From NCBI RefSeq assembly GCF_012927305.1, contig NZ_JABBGH010000001.1:434001-498000 (forward strand): a DNA stretch of 64,000 bases, read 5' to 3'. The position numbers and the translations under genes were made by a program. The notes beneath the pieces are model-generated. The model had not been told where the DNA came from. It saw only the letters and a list, made by a program, of their open reading frames with translations, and ran no database searches. Shown here piece after piece: positions 16,621-23,420 of this stretch (the first letter of the stretch is position 1; each line of letters opens with the position of its first letter). Source of the stretch: Hymenobacter polaris (lineage in GTDB: Bacteria; Bacteroidota; Bacteroidia; Cytophagales; Hymenobacteraceae).

Positions 16621-17868
16621 TCAGCAAGCGCTGATTGCTAACTCCTTCAGGATGCGGCCCGTGGCGCCCGCGTGGCTGTGCACGTAGTCGAGGCTGGTGT
16701 CCTGCACCTTCAGGCGGGCTTCCTCATTGTAGTACAGCCGGTCGAAGGCCGCCTCAAGCTGCTGGGCCGACTGCACCGGGAAGGCGCAGTGCAGCGCCAC
16801 TAGCTCCACCGCCTCCTGAAACCGCTCGTAGCGCGGCCCAAAAAACACCGGCAGCCCAAAGGCCGCGGCTTCCAGCGTATTGTGCAGCCCCGCCCCAAAG
16901 GCGCCGCCCACGTAGGCAAAGCGCCCGAAGCGGTAAAGCTGGCTCAGCAGCCCCACGTTGTCGATGAGCAGCAGGCGGGCCTCGGCCACGGTGGCGGGCG
17001 TGGCCCGCGAGTAGCGCACCGTGAGGCCTGGCAGGGCAGCCTCTACTTGCTGCAAATGCGCTTCGCTGATTTCGTGCGGAGCCACGAGGTAGCGCAGGCC
17101 GCGGGCGTGCTTGCGCAGCAGCGGGGCCAGGGCGGGCAGGTCTTCGGGCCAGGTGCTGCCGGCTATCAGCAGCGGCGCCCCATCGGCCACGAAGGCTTCG
17201 ACCAGCGGCAGGGCCCTAGGGGGGGCCGAAGCCGTCGCCGCCACCGTGTCGAAGCGGGTGTCGCCGGCCACCGTCACGCGCGCCAGGCCCAGGCCGCGCA
17301 GTAGCTGCGCCGAGGCCTCATCCTGCGTAAAAATGTGGTGCAGCTCGCGTAAAATCTGCCGAAAAAAGCCGCCCCAGGGCTTGAAAAACACTTGGCTGGG
17401 CCGAAAAATAGCCGCCACCACCACGGCCGGCACGCCTTGCTGCCGCAACTCGCGCAGGTAGTAGTACCAAAACTCGTACTTCACGAACACGGCCAGGCTA
17501 GGCCGCACCAGGCGCACAAACGCGGCCGCGTTGGCGGCCGTGTCGAGCGGCAAGTAAAACACGTAGTCGGCGCCCGGCCAGTTTTTGCGCACTTCGTAGC
17601 CCGAGGGTGAGAAGAAGGTGAGCACGATTTTGTGGCCGGGGTACTGCCGCCGCAGCCCCTCCAGCAGCGGCCGGCCCTGCTCAAACTCGCCCAGCGAGGC
17701 GCAGTGCATCCAGAGGCGCGGGGCGGGCTCGGCGGCCAGCGCGGCCTCGATGCGCGGCAGCAGCCCCTGCCGCCCCGCCACCCAGGCCGCCGCCTTGGCA
17801 TTAAACGGCGCGGCCAGCCGCACGGCACTTGCATACAGCCCTAGGCCGGTTGAATACAGAAACTGCAA
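16621..17868 (-). CDS. waaA: 3-deoxy-D-manno-octulosonic acid (Kdo) transferase
   Basis: The 415-residue sequence aligns by eye with KdtA/WaaA: an N-terminal MQFLYSTGLGLYASAVRLA segment, WMHCASLGEFEQ (catalytic Glu region), KYEFWYYYLREL, the GSTWPED block of the second Rossmann domain, and YVGGAFGAGLHNTLEAAAFG near the C-terminus. It adds Kdo to lipid A precursor at the inner membrane, marking a Gram-negative envelope. The best start is a TTG at 17868; no ATG fits the conserved N-terminus. A hairpin and a TAnnTTTG box lie just upstream. Confidence 0.95.
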   Translation of the reverse strand: MQFLYSTGLGLYASAVRLAAPFNAKAAAWVAGRQGLLPRIEAALAAEPAPRLWMHCASLGEFEQGRPLLEGLRRQYPGHKIVLTFFSPSGYEVRKNWPGADYVFYLPLDTAANAAAFVRLVRPSLAVFVKYEFWYYYLRELRQQGVPAVVVAAIFRPSQVFFKPWGGFFRQILRELHHIFTQDEASAQLLRGLGLARVTVAGDTRFDTVAATASAPPRALPLVEAFVADGAPLLIAGSTWPEDLPALAPLLRKHARGLRYLVAPHEISEAHLQQVEAALPGLTVRYSRATPATVAEARLLLIDNVGLLSQLYRFGRFAYVGGAFGAGLHNTLEAAAFGLPVFFGPRYERFQEAVELVALHCAFPVQSAQQLEAAFDRLYYNEEARLKVQDTSLDYVHSHAGATGRILKELAISAC

Positions 17869-17875
17869 AAAAGAA

Positions 17876-17906
17876 AGCCGCGCCCGGCATCAGGCCCGGC
17901 GCGGCT
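17876..17906 (-). terminator. Hairpin between peroxiredoxin and waaA genes
   Basis: GCCGCGCCCGGC pairs with GCCCGGCGCGGC with one mismatch. On the minus strand it is followed by TTTCTTTTTT, so it fits a terminator for the peroxiredoxin gene. It ends only eight bases before the waaA start codon, so it would also lie in the waaA leader if waaA is transcribed from the box at 17908-17915. Confidence 0.75.
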
Positions 17907-17907
17907 A

Positions 17908-17915
17908 CAAAGTTA
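17908..17915 (-). promoter_or_regulatory. Candidate -7 box (TAacTTTG) for waaA
   Basis: On the minus strand the sequence TAACTTTG matches the Bacteroidota -7 consensus TAnnTTTG, 40 bases upstream of the waaA start. No clear TTG -33 element was seen at the right distance, so confidence is low. Confidence 0.35.
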
Positions 17916-17957
17916 AGGAATAAGCCAGCCGAGCATGACCGTCTGGCTGCCCCTGGC

Positions 17958-18536
17958 TTAGCCGTCGGCTTCCCAGTCGGCGGGGCAGGTTTCGCCGTGC
18001 TCCTCCAAGTGGCGCAGGGCATCTACCATGCGCAGCGCGTCGGAAATGCGGCGGCCCAGGGGGCGGTCGTTCACCAGTTGGTGACGCACAATGCCATCGC
18101 GGTCAATCAGAAACAAGCCCCGGTAGGCCACCGGCGCACCAATAAAGACCATTTCGCCAGTTTCGCTGTAGTCGAAGTGGCCAGCCAGCACGTCGTAATT
18201 GGCCGAGATGGTCATGGTACTATCGGCTACCAGCGGGTAAGTGACGCCCTCAATGCCGCCCTCGCTGCGCGGAGTGCGCAGCCAGGCCTTATGCACGTTA
18301 ACCGAGTCGGTGCTGCAGCCTACTACGGCCACGCCACGCTCCTCAAACTCGGCCAGCTTGGCCTGAAACGCCAGCAGCTCGGTGGGGCAAACGCTCGAAA
18401 AATCAGAGGGCCAGAAGAAAAACAGTACGTAGCGCTTGCCGAGGTAGCGGTCAAGCGAAAATTCTTCCTCTACCTGGGTGCCGATAACGGCCGCGGCCCT
18501 AAAGGAGGGGGCGCGCTTACCAACGAGTACGGGCAT
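17958..18536 (-). CDS. Peroxiredoxin (typical 2-Cys, AhpC/Prx type)
   Basis: This 192-residue cytoplasmic enzyme has the peroxidatic motif SDFSSVCPTE with Cys50 and the C-terminal resolving motif GETCPADW with Cys184, the typical 2-Cys arrangement. It reduces hydrogen and organic peroxides using thioredoxin or AhpF. The active-site run reads FSSVCPTE where most AhpC proteins have FTFVCPTE, a mild variation. It is flanked by its own terminator on the left and an AT-rich repeat on the right. Confidence 0.93.
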   Translation of the reverse strand: MPVLVGKRAPSFRAAAVIGTQVEEEFSLDRYLGKRYVLFFFWPSDFSSVCPTELLAFQAKLAEFEERGVAVVGCSTDSVNVHKAWLRTPRSEGGIEGVTYPLVADSTMTISANYDVLAGHFDYSETGEMVFIGAPVAYRGLFLIDRDGIVRHQLVNDRPLGRRISDALRMVDALRHLEEHGETCPADWEADG

Positions 18537-18538
18537 TT

Positions 18539-18565
18539 TTTAAATTATGAATTATGAGTTATAAA
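18539..18565. repeat. Short AT-rich repeat cluster
   Basis: Tandem variants of AATTATGA lie directly upstream of the peroxiredoxin start. The same type of sequence appears at 57771-57866. Strongly AT-rich compared with everything around it. Confidence 0.5.
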
Positions 18566-18674
18566 TTATGAGTGAAGCCACTAGCGCTCTGCGTCCTCTG
18601 CGAAAACACTGCGTCTTCTGCGGGAAATCTTTCCCGCGCCGCCTGTCCCTCATACTCCAAAAACGCCCGCCCGG

Positions 18675-19988
18675 TTATTCGCGCACCAAAAACTGGAAGG
18701 TGCTGCGGGTGCGCTGCTCCAGCAGCAGCGGGCGCCCGGCCGTGAGGCGCTCGATGCTGGCCTGGTCGTAGTGCTTGATGGTGAACAGCGTGAGCCCCGC
18801 GTTGTAGTGAATGGTAAACTGCCCCTGCAGCAGCGCCAGCAACTGCTGCACCCGCGCTTCGTGGTAGTCGGTAGCCACCGAAAAGCTGATGGCCGAGTTC
18901 TGCATCACGTTAAGCTTCAGCCGCGCCTGAGCCAGGGCGCCAAAAATCACCGCCAGGTTTTCTTCCGAAATAAAGGCGAAATCCTTGCTCTGAAATGACA
19001 GCAGGCACTGCCCACCCTTGCGGATGTAGGCCGGGGCCAGCGCCGGGTGCCGGCAGTCGTGGATGAGCGTACCGGGCGCCCTAGGGTCTAGAAACGACTT
19101 GACGTAGAGCGGAATGCCGCGCTCGGCCAGCGGCTGCAAGGTCTTGGGGTGAATGACGCTGGCCCCGTAGTAGGCCATCTCAATCGTCTCCTGGTAGCTG
19201 ATTTCGGAGTACAGCACGGTGTCGGCAAAGATGCGCGGGTCGGCGTTAAGCAGCCCCGGCACGTCTTTCCAAATCGTCACGCTCTCGGCCCCCAGGCAGT
19301 AGGCAAAAATGGCGGCCGAGTAGTCGGAGCCCTCGCGCCCTAGGGTGGTGGTGCGTTCCCTGTAAACAGTTTCGGTTGAATTCTGAGTTTTAGGAACGCC
19401 GTAACTAGTGCCGCCTAAGAATCCTTGCGTTACCACAACTCCTTCTTTTAAGAGTGGTGCGAGCCAGCTGTACGAATTGACTTGTGTCTTTTGCCAGTCT
19501 ACTTTTCCTTCGCGCCAAGTGGTATCTGTTTGTATAACCTGCTGGCAATTGCATGACTGCACACCAAGTGTATGAGTAAGCAATTGTGAAGCTAACATTT
19601 CGCCAAAGCTGATTATTTGGTCATACTGTTCGTCGTATTCCTCGCTACTAGATTTTATTTTCTGCAGACGTTGCCCAAGCTGCAGAAGCAGCTTATCGAA
19701 GTAAAACCAGCCGGTCGATTCTGTAGTTAGCCCTAAACTAGACGCTATACTCCGATGGGTATCTTCCAGTACCTTCAACGGCTCCGCGTAATCCTCCCCC
19801 CGCCAGGCCAAGTCGAAAATCTCCTCCAGCGCATTGGTCGTCTTGCCCATCGCCGACACCACAATGAGCAGTGGCTGCCCTAGGGCCGTTTCCTGCACGA
19901 TGCGGCAGACGTTGAGGATGCCGGCCGCGTCCTTCACCGAGGCGCCGCCAAACTTGTAGACCCGCAGGCCCGGTACTACGTTGCTCAT
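18675..19988 (-). CDS. lysC: Aspartate kinase, with a low-GC central patch
   Basis: Start ATG at 19988 gives 437 residues; a TTG nine bases upstream is also in frame. The kinase signature KFGGASV is at 12-18 and RTTTLGREGSDYSAA at 212-226. A C-terminal ACT-like region follows (from about 330). It phosphorylates aspartate for lysine, threonine and methionine synthesis. Residues about 84-213 are encoded by DNA clearly poorer in GC than both ends. Within this patch, between VVTQGFLGGT and RTTTLGREG, there are about 15 residues (near 196-211) that I do not expect in the family. The reading frame is intact. Confidence 0.93.
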   Translation of the reverse strand: MSNVVPGLRVYKFGGASVKDAAGILNVCRIVQETALGQPLLIVVSAMGKTTNALEEIFDLAWRGEDYAEPLKVLEDTHRSIASSLGLTTESTGWFYFDKLLLQLGQRLQKIKSSSEEYDEQYDQIISFGEMLASQLLTHTLGVQSCNCQQVIQTDTTWREGKVDWQKTQVNSYSWLAPLLKEGVVVTQGFLGGTSYGVPKTQNSTETVYRERTTTLGREGSDYSAAIFAYCLGAESVTIWKDVPGLLNADPRIFADTVLYSEISYQETIEMAYYGASVIHPKTLQPLAERGIPLYVKSFLDPRAPGTLIHDCRHPALAPAYIRKGGQCLLSFQSKDFAFISEENLAVIFGALAQARLKLNVMQNSAISFSVATDYHEARVQQLLALLQGQFTIHYNAGLTLFTIKHYDQASIERLTAGRPLLLEQRTRSTFQFLVRE

Positions 19989-19994
19989 AGATGC

Positions 19995-20002
19995 CAAAAC
20001 TA
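19995..20002 (-). promoter_or_regulatory. Candidate -7 box (TAgtTTTG) for lysC
   Basis: TAGTTTTG on the minus strand lies seven bases before the lysC ATG. It fits TAnnTTTG but would leave almost no leader, so it may be fortuitous. Confidence 0.3.
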
Positions 20003-20099
20003 GGGCGCGGTCGGGAAAGCCCGGCGGTGCGGGGGGCTTGGCGGCGCCCGGCCTGGGGCCTGCCCGGCCCGAAAGCTTCCGTAATCGTTTGCGGAAATG

Positions 20100-20134
20100 T
20101 TGCTAGGCTGCGCGCCGGGCTTAGAGTAGCTTTG
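20100..20134 (+). promoter_or_regulatory. Bacteroidota-type promoter for fbp
   Basis: A TTG at 20100-20102 is followed after 24 bases by TAGCTTTG at 20127-20134, matching the -33 TTG / -7 TAnnTTTG arrangement. The fbp start lies 26 bases downstream. Confidence 0.6.
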
Positions 20135-20160
20135 TAGCGGTTCATTTTATACGCATCCTC

Positions 20161-21177
20161 ATGGACGCCAGCAAGCTTGCCCTGCCCGTCGGCACTACAC
20201 TCGACCGCTTCATCATGCGCAAGCAGGAGGATTTTCCCTATGCTACTGGCGAGTTGAGCCAGCTGTTGCGCGACATTGCCTTGGCCGCTAAAATCGTGAA
20301 CCGCGAAATCAACCGCTCGGGCCTCATCGACATTGCCGGCGCCTACGGCAACCAGAACGTGCAGGGTGAGGAGCAGCAGAAACTCGACGTAGTGGCCAAC
20401 ATCCGTTTTATCCGCGCGCTGCGCAACGGCGGCGAGGCCTGCACCATCATCTCGGAAGAAGACGACGAGGCCATTGATACCGGCAACGTGCAGGGTAAGT
20501 ACATCGTGGCCATTGACCCGCTTGATGGCTCGTCCAACATCGACGTGAACGTGAGCATTGGCACCATTTTCAGCGTGTACCGCCGCGTGTCGCCCACCGG
20601 CCAGCCCGGCACCGCGGCCGACTGCCTGCAGCCCGGCACCCACCAGGTAGCGGCCGGCTACGTCATCTACGGCTCCAGCACGATGCTCGTCTACACCACC
20701 GGCAACGGCGTCAACGGCTTTACCTACGAGCCGAGCCTAGGGGAGTTTTTCCTCTCGCATCCCGACATTCAGACGCCCCGCACCGGCACCATTTATTCCA
20801 TCAACGAGGGCTCCAGTAACTCGTTTTCGCCCGGCGTAGCGGCCTTCGTGCGGCACTGCCAAGACGCGCAGTTTTCGGCCCGCTACATTGGCTCGCTGGT
20901 GGCCGATTTTCACCGCAACCTGCTCAAGGGCGGCATCTACCTCTACCCCGCCACGGCCAAAAACCCCGCCGGCAAGCTGCGCCTCATGTACGAATGCAAC
21001 CCGCTGGCTTTCATCGTGGAGCAGGCCGGCGGCCGCAGCTCCAACGGCTACGCGCGCACCCTCGAGCTAGAGCCCGCTGCCTGCCACCAGCGCTGCCCCT
21101 TCTTCATTGGCAGCCCCGAGTTAGTGGCACTGGCCGAGCGCTTTTTGGCCCAGGAAACGGTGCCCGCAGGAGTATAA
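20161..21177 (+). CDS. fbp: Class I fructose-1,6-bisphosphatase
   Basis: A 338-residue cytoplasmic enzyme. The metal and substrate block DPLDGSSN is at 119-126, preceded by the acidic SEEDDE segment (98-103) and the N-terminal [11 protein letters not shown] helix. The later [20 protein letters not shown] block is the usual C-terminal active-site region. It hydrolyses fructose-1,6-bisphosphate in gluconeogenesis. It is divergent from lysC with a recognisable promoter between them, and is closed by a strong hairpin. Confidence 0.97.
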   Translation: MDASKLALPVGTTLDRFIMRKQEDFPYATGELSQLLRDIALAAKIVNREINRSGLIDIAGAYGNQNVQGEEQQKLDVVANIRFIRALRNGGEACTIISEEDDEAIDTGNVQGKYIVAIDPLDGSSNIDVNVSIGTIFSVYRRVSPTGQPGTAADCLQPGTHQVAAGYVIYGSSTMLVYTTGNGVNGFTYEPSLGEFFLSHPDIQTPRTGTIYSINEGSSNSFSPGVAAFVRHCQDAQFSARYIGSLVADFHRNLLKGGIYLYPATAKNPAGKLRLMYECNPLAFIVEQAGGRSSNGYARTLELEPAACHQRCPFFIGSPELVALAERFLAQETVPAGV

Positions 21178-21198
21178 CAAGCTGTATCGCATTAGCTT

Positions 21199-21242
21199 AA
21201 TAAGTAGGTCTGGCCACGCTTACGCGGCCGGACCTGCTTATT
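21199..21242. terminator. Hairpin terminator between convergent fbp and DUF5606 genes
   Basis: Seventeen-base perfect arms (AATAAGTAGGTCTGGCC and its complement) enclose ACGCTTACGC, with A/T-rich sequence on both sides, so it can serve both genes. Confidence 0.85.
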
Positions 21243-21263
21243 AAAATTGGTTGGCTCAGAAAG

Positions 21264-21767
21264 CTACCGTGTTACCTCCGGGTTGCCGGCGTCGGTGGGG
21301 CTAGGGTCGGTTTCGCCGATAACGCCGCCGGTGCTCAGGGGCTCATCGGCGGCGGGCTCGTCGGCTGCCGCTGCTTGGTAGGGCACGTTTTTGCTCACGA
21401 TGCCGTACCAGGTAGCCAGCTTTTTAATATCGGACTGGTACACGCGGTTGCGGTCATACTCGGGCAGCACCTCGCCCATAAAGCTCGTTAGTTCGGCCTC
21501 GCCCGACTTGCCCGTCACGGGCAGCTCGGCGCCGTAGCGCTGGTGAATGCGCTCAAATACCTCCGTCAGCGGCACCGTCTCGTCCGAGTCCTGCGTGTAG
21601 ATGCCAATCTCGGTTAGCAGCGAAACCTTGTTGCTGGCCGGTGCCAGCGAGCGGGTGCCTTTAGCATCCAGGCTTTCGACGAGCACACCGTGACGGGCGG
21701 GCCGCACCAGCCGAAACAAACCACTTTGGCCACTAATGGCAGCCAGCTCTTTCAAATCGTAGGGCAT
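21264..21767 (-). CDS. DUF5606-like protein
   Basis: The ATG at 21767 gives 167 residues starting MPYDLKELAAISGQSGLFRL; an ORF extension upstream runs into an AT-rich repeat and is rejected. The N-terminal ~125 residues match the DUF5606 pattern by eye: ISGxxGLFRLVxP, GVLVESLDAKG, NKVSLLTEIGIYTQDSDE, EVFERIHQRYG. The C-terminal ~35 residues are Ala/Glu/Pro/Thr-rich and probably disordered. Cytoplasmic, function unknown, common in Bacteroidota. Confidence 0.75.
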   Translation of the reverse strand: MPYDLKELAAISGQSGLFRLVRPARHGVLVESLDAKGTRSLAPASNKVSLLTEIGIYTQDSDETVPLTEVFERIHQRYGAELPVTGKSGEAELTSFMGEVLPEYDRNRVYQSDIKKLATWYGIVSKNVPYQAAAADEPAADEPLSTGGVIGETDPSPTDAGNPEVTR

Positions 21768-21774
21768 TGGGGAA

Positions 21775-21900
21775 GAAGTAGAGGAATAGATAGAATGTGA
21801 GAATGGGTAAAATGTGAAGATGTAAAAAGGATGGTATGTGCCGAGCAATGACAATATTACATGTTACATCTTTCTACATCTTCGCATTTGTCACATTACA
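21775..21900. repeat. AT-rich imperfect inverted repeat
   Basis: Variants of AATGTGAAGATGTA on the left face CTACATCTTCGCATTTG on the right, giving a loose fold-back in the gap between two leftward genes. A related ATGTGAAAATG sequence occurs near 61470-61575. Confidence 0.5.
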
Positions 21901-21904
21901 AAAA

Positions 21905-22348
21905 TCAGTTTTGGGTAGTGTTGGAAGTCGGCCGACTAATCTTGAAATCCATCGGCATCTTCAAGATGATAGGGTTGTCAGGGCGCTTGAACTTGATGAG
22001 GCGCAGCAGGCGCGTGGCCTCGTCGCCGATGCCGCCGCCGGGGTTCACCAAGACGCGCACGTTGCTAAGCGAGCCGTCGGCGTTGAGCGTAAAATCGAGC
22101 AGGCAGCGGCCCTGCTGCCGGGTGCGGTAGGCGAGGGCCGGGTATTTCACTTCCTGCGCCAGAAAGGCATAGAGGGCCTCCTGGCCGCCCTCGTAGTAAG
22201 CGGCTACCGGCAGTGCTTCGGTGGGGCGCACAATGGTGCCTATGCTTTTGGAGGCAGTCGCACCTGGAGCGGGGGCCGGCGTGGTTTGTGCCTGGGCGGC
22301 TGTAGCCAGGCCAGCCAGCGCCAGCAGGGTAAACAAGGATTTTTTCAT
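21905..22348 (-). CDS. Periplasmic TonB C-terminal domain protein
   Basis: The 147-residue product has a cleavable signal peptide (MKKSLFTLLALAGLATAAQA) and a short Pro/Ala linker. One TonB C-terminal domain follows: ALYAFLAQEVKYPALAY, QGRCLLDFTLNADGSLSNVRV, ATRLLRLIKFKRP. It has no membrane anchor or long Pro-rich spacer, so it is not a canonical TonB; such stand-alone domains are numerous in this phylum. Partner unknown. Confidence 0.8.
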   Translation of the reverse strand: MKKSLFTLLALAGLATAAQAQTTPAPAPGATASKSIGTIVRPTEALPVAAYYEGGQEALYAFLAQEVKYPALAYRTRQQGRCLLDFTLNADGSLSNVRVLVNPGGGIGDEATRLLRLIKFKRPDNPIILKMPMDFKISRPTSNTTQN

Positions 22349-22410
22349 GTACTAGTTGTAAATAAGGGCAGGCAAACCCCGCTAGCCAGCCCTAGGGGCA
22401 ATCGGCGGGC

Positions 22411-22418
22411 CAAAAGTA
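22411..22418 (-). promoter_or_regulatory. Candidate -7 box (TActTTTG) for the TonB-domain gene
   Basis: TACTTTTG on the minus strand fits TAnnTTTG and lies 63 bases before the start codon, directly after the engB stop codon. Confidence 0.35.
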
Positions 22419-22419
22419 G

Positions 22420-23037
22420 CTACTTGCTCGGCGCTTCGGCCGCCAGCTGGCGGTTCACCTCGTCCACGAAGCCCAGCACCGCCTCGCGCCCCGCCCCGGT
22501 TTCGGCCGACGTGATGAAGTGGCGCGGCAGCTCGTCCCACTGCTCCTGCATTTGGCGCAGGTAGGCGTCCACCAACTCTTGGGTGCGCGTGGCCGACTGC
22601 TTATCGGCCTTCGTAAAAATCATGACGAACGGCACGCCCGCCTCGCCCAGCCAGGCCATAAACTCTAAATCGACGGCTTGCGGCGCGTGGCGCGAGTCGA
22701 GCAGCACGCACACGCAGGTCAGGTTTTCGCGCTTGGTGAGGTAGGCCTTTATCATCTTGCCCCAGTCGGCCCGCGAGCTTTTGCTGACGCGGGCGTAGCC
22801 GTAGCCCGGCAAGTCAACCAAGTACCACTCGTCGTTAATCATAAAGTGGTTGATAACCTGGGTTTTGCCGGGAGTGCTCGATATTTTGGCCAGCGCCAGG
22901 CGGCCCGTCAGCATATTGATGAGCGACGACTTGCCCACGTTGGAGCGCCCGATAAAAGCGTACTCGGGGCGGTCGGGGGCGGGGCAGGCGGCCACCTGGG
23001 TGTTGCTGCTCAAAAAACTTGCTTCGCGAATGACCAT
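22420..23037 (-). CDS. engB: Ribosome biogenesis GTPase YihA/YsxC (EngB)
   Basis: A 205-residue single-domain GTPase. P-loop GRSNVGKSS is at 30-38, the switch segment STPGKTQ at 54-60, DLPGYG (G3) at 75-80 and TKAD (G4) at 142-145, all characteristic of EngB. It is needed for assembly of the large ribosomal subunit. Length and motif order match the family. Confidence 0.96.
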   Translation of the reverse strand: MVIREASFLSSNTQVAACPAPDRPEYAFIGRSNVGKSSLINMLTGRLALAKISSTPGKTQVINHFMINDEWYLVDLPGYGYARVSKSSRADWGKMIKAYLTKRENLTCVCVLLDSRHAPQAVDLEFMAWLGEAGVPFVMIFTKADKQSATRTQELVDAYLRQMQEQWDELPRHFITSAETGAGREAVLGFVDEVNRQLAAEAPSK

Positions 23038-23135
23038 GGCGGGTTACCTTCTAAACAGTGCGGGTACAAAGATGCGGCGGGCTACGGGCGCAAGCGGCAC
23101 CCTAGGCCCATCAGCAAGGCTAAGGTGGTAGCGGC

Positions 23136-23164
23136 TTGCGGTTTAGTGGCTGCCGCTATCTTTG
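23136..23164 (+). promoter_or_regulatory. Candidate promoter in the 383-base gap before the OmpA gene
   Basis: TTG at 23136-23138 and TATCTTTG at 23157-23164 are 18 bases apart and fit the Bacteroidota promoter pattern. A second box, TATATTTG, is at 23248-23255 without a clear -33 element. The rest of the 23038-23420 gap holds two CCTAGG motifs and nothing coding that I can support. Confidence 0.45.
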
Positions 23165-23420
23165 CGGAGTGCCCTGGCAAAGGCGCACCAGCAGTAGGGG
23201 AGGCCGCTGGCTAACCCCTAAAGCCGAGCTTAACCCCAAGTATTCAATATATTTGTCGGCCTATTAGCTGAAGCCCTAGGCTGCCAGGGGCTAACCCTGC
23301 GGCTAGTTTACAGTATAAGTTGCCAGTTTTTACGCGTGGCGCGGCACTGGGCGGGCGCCCGCTACTCACTTATAACTACCGTCCTTCCTTAAAAAATTCT
23401 TCAATCACTTCCTTTTTTCA

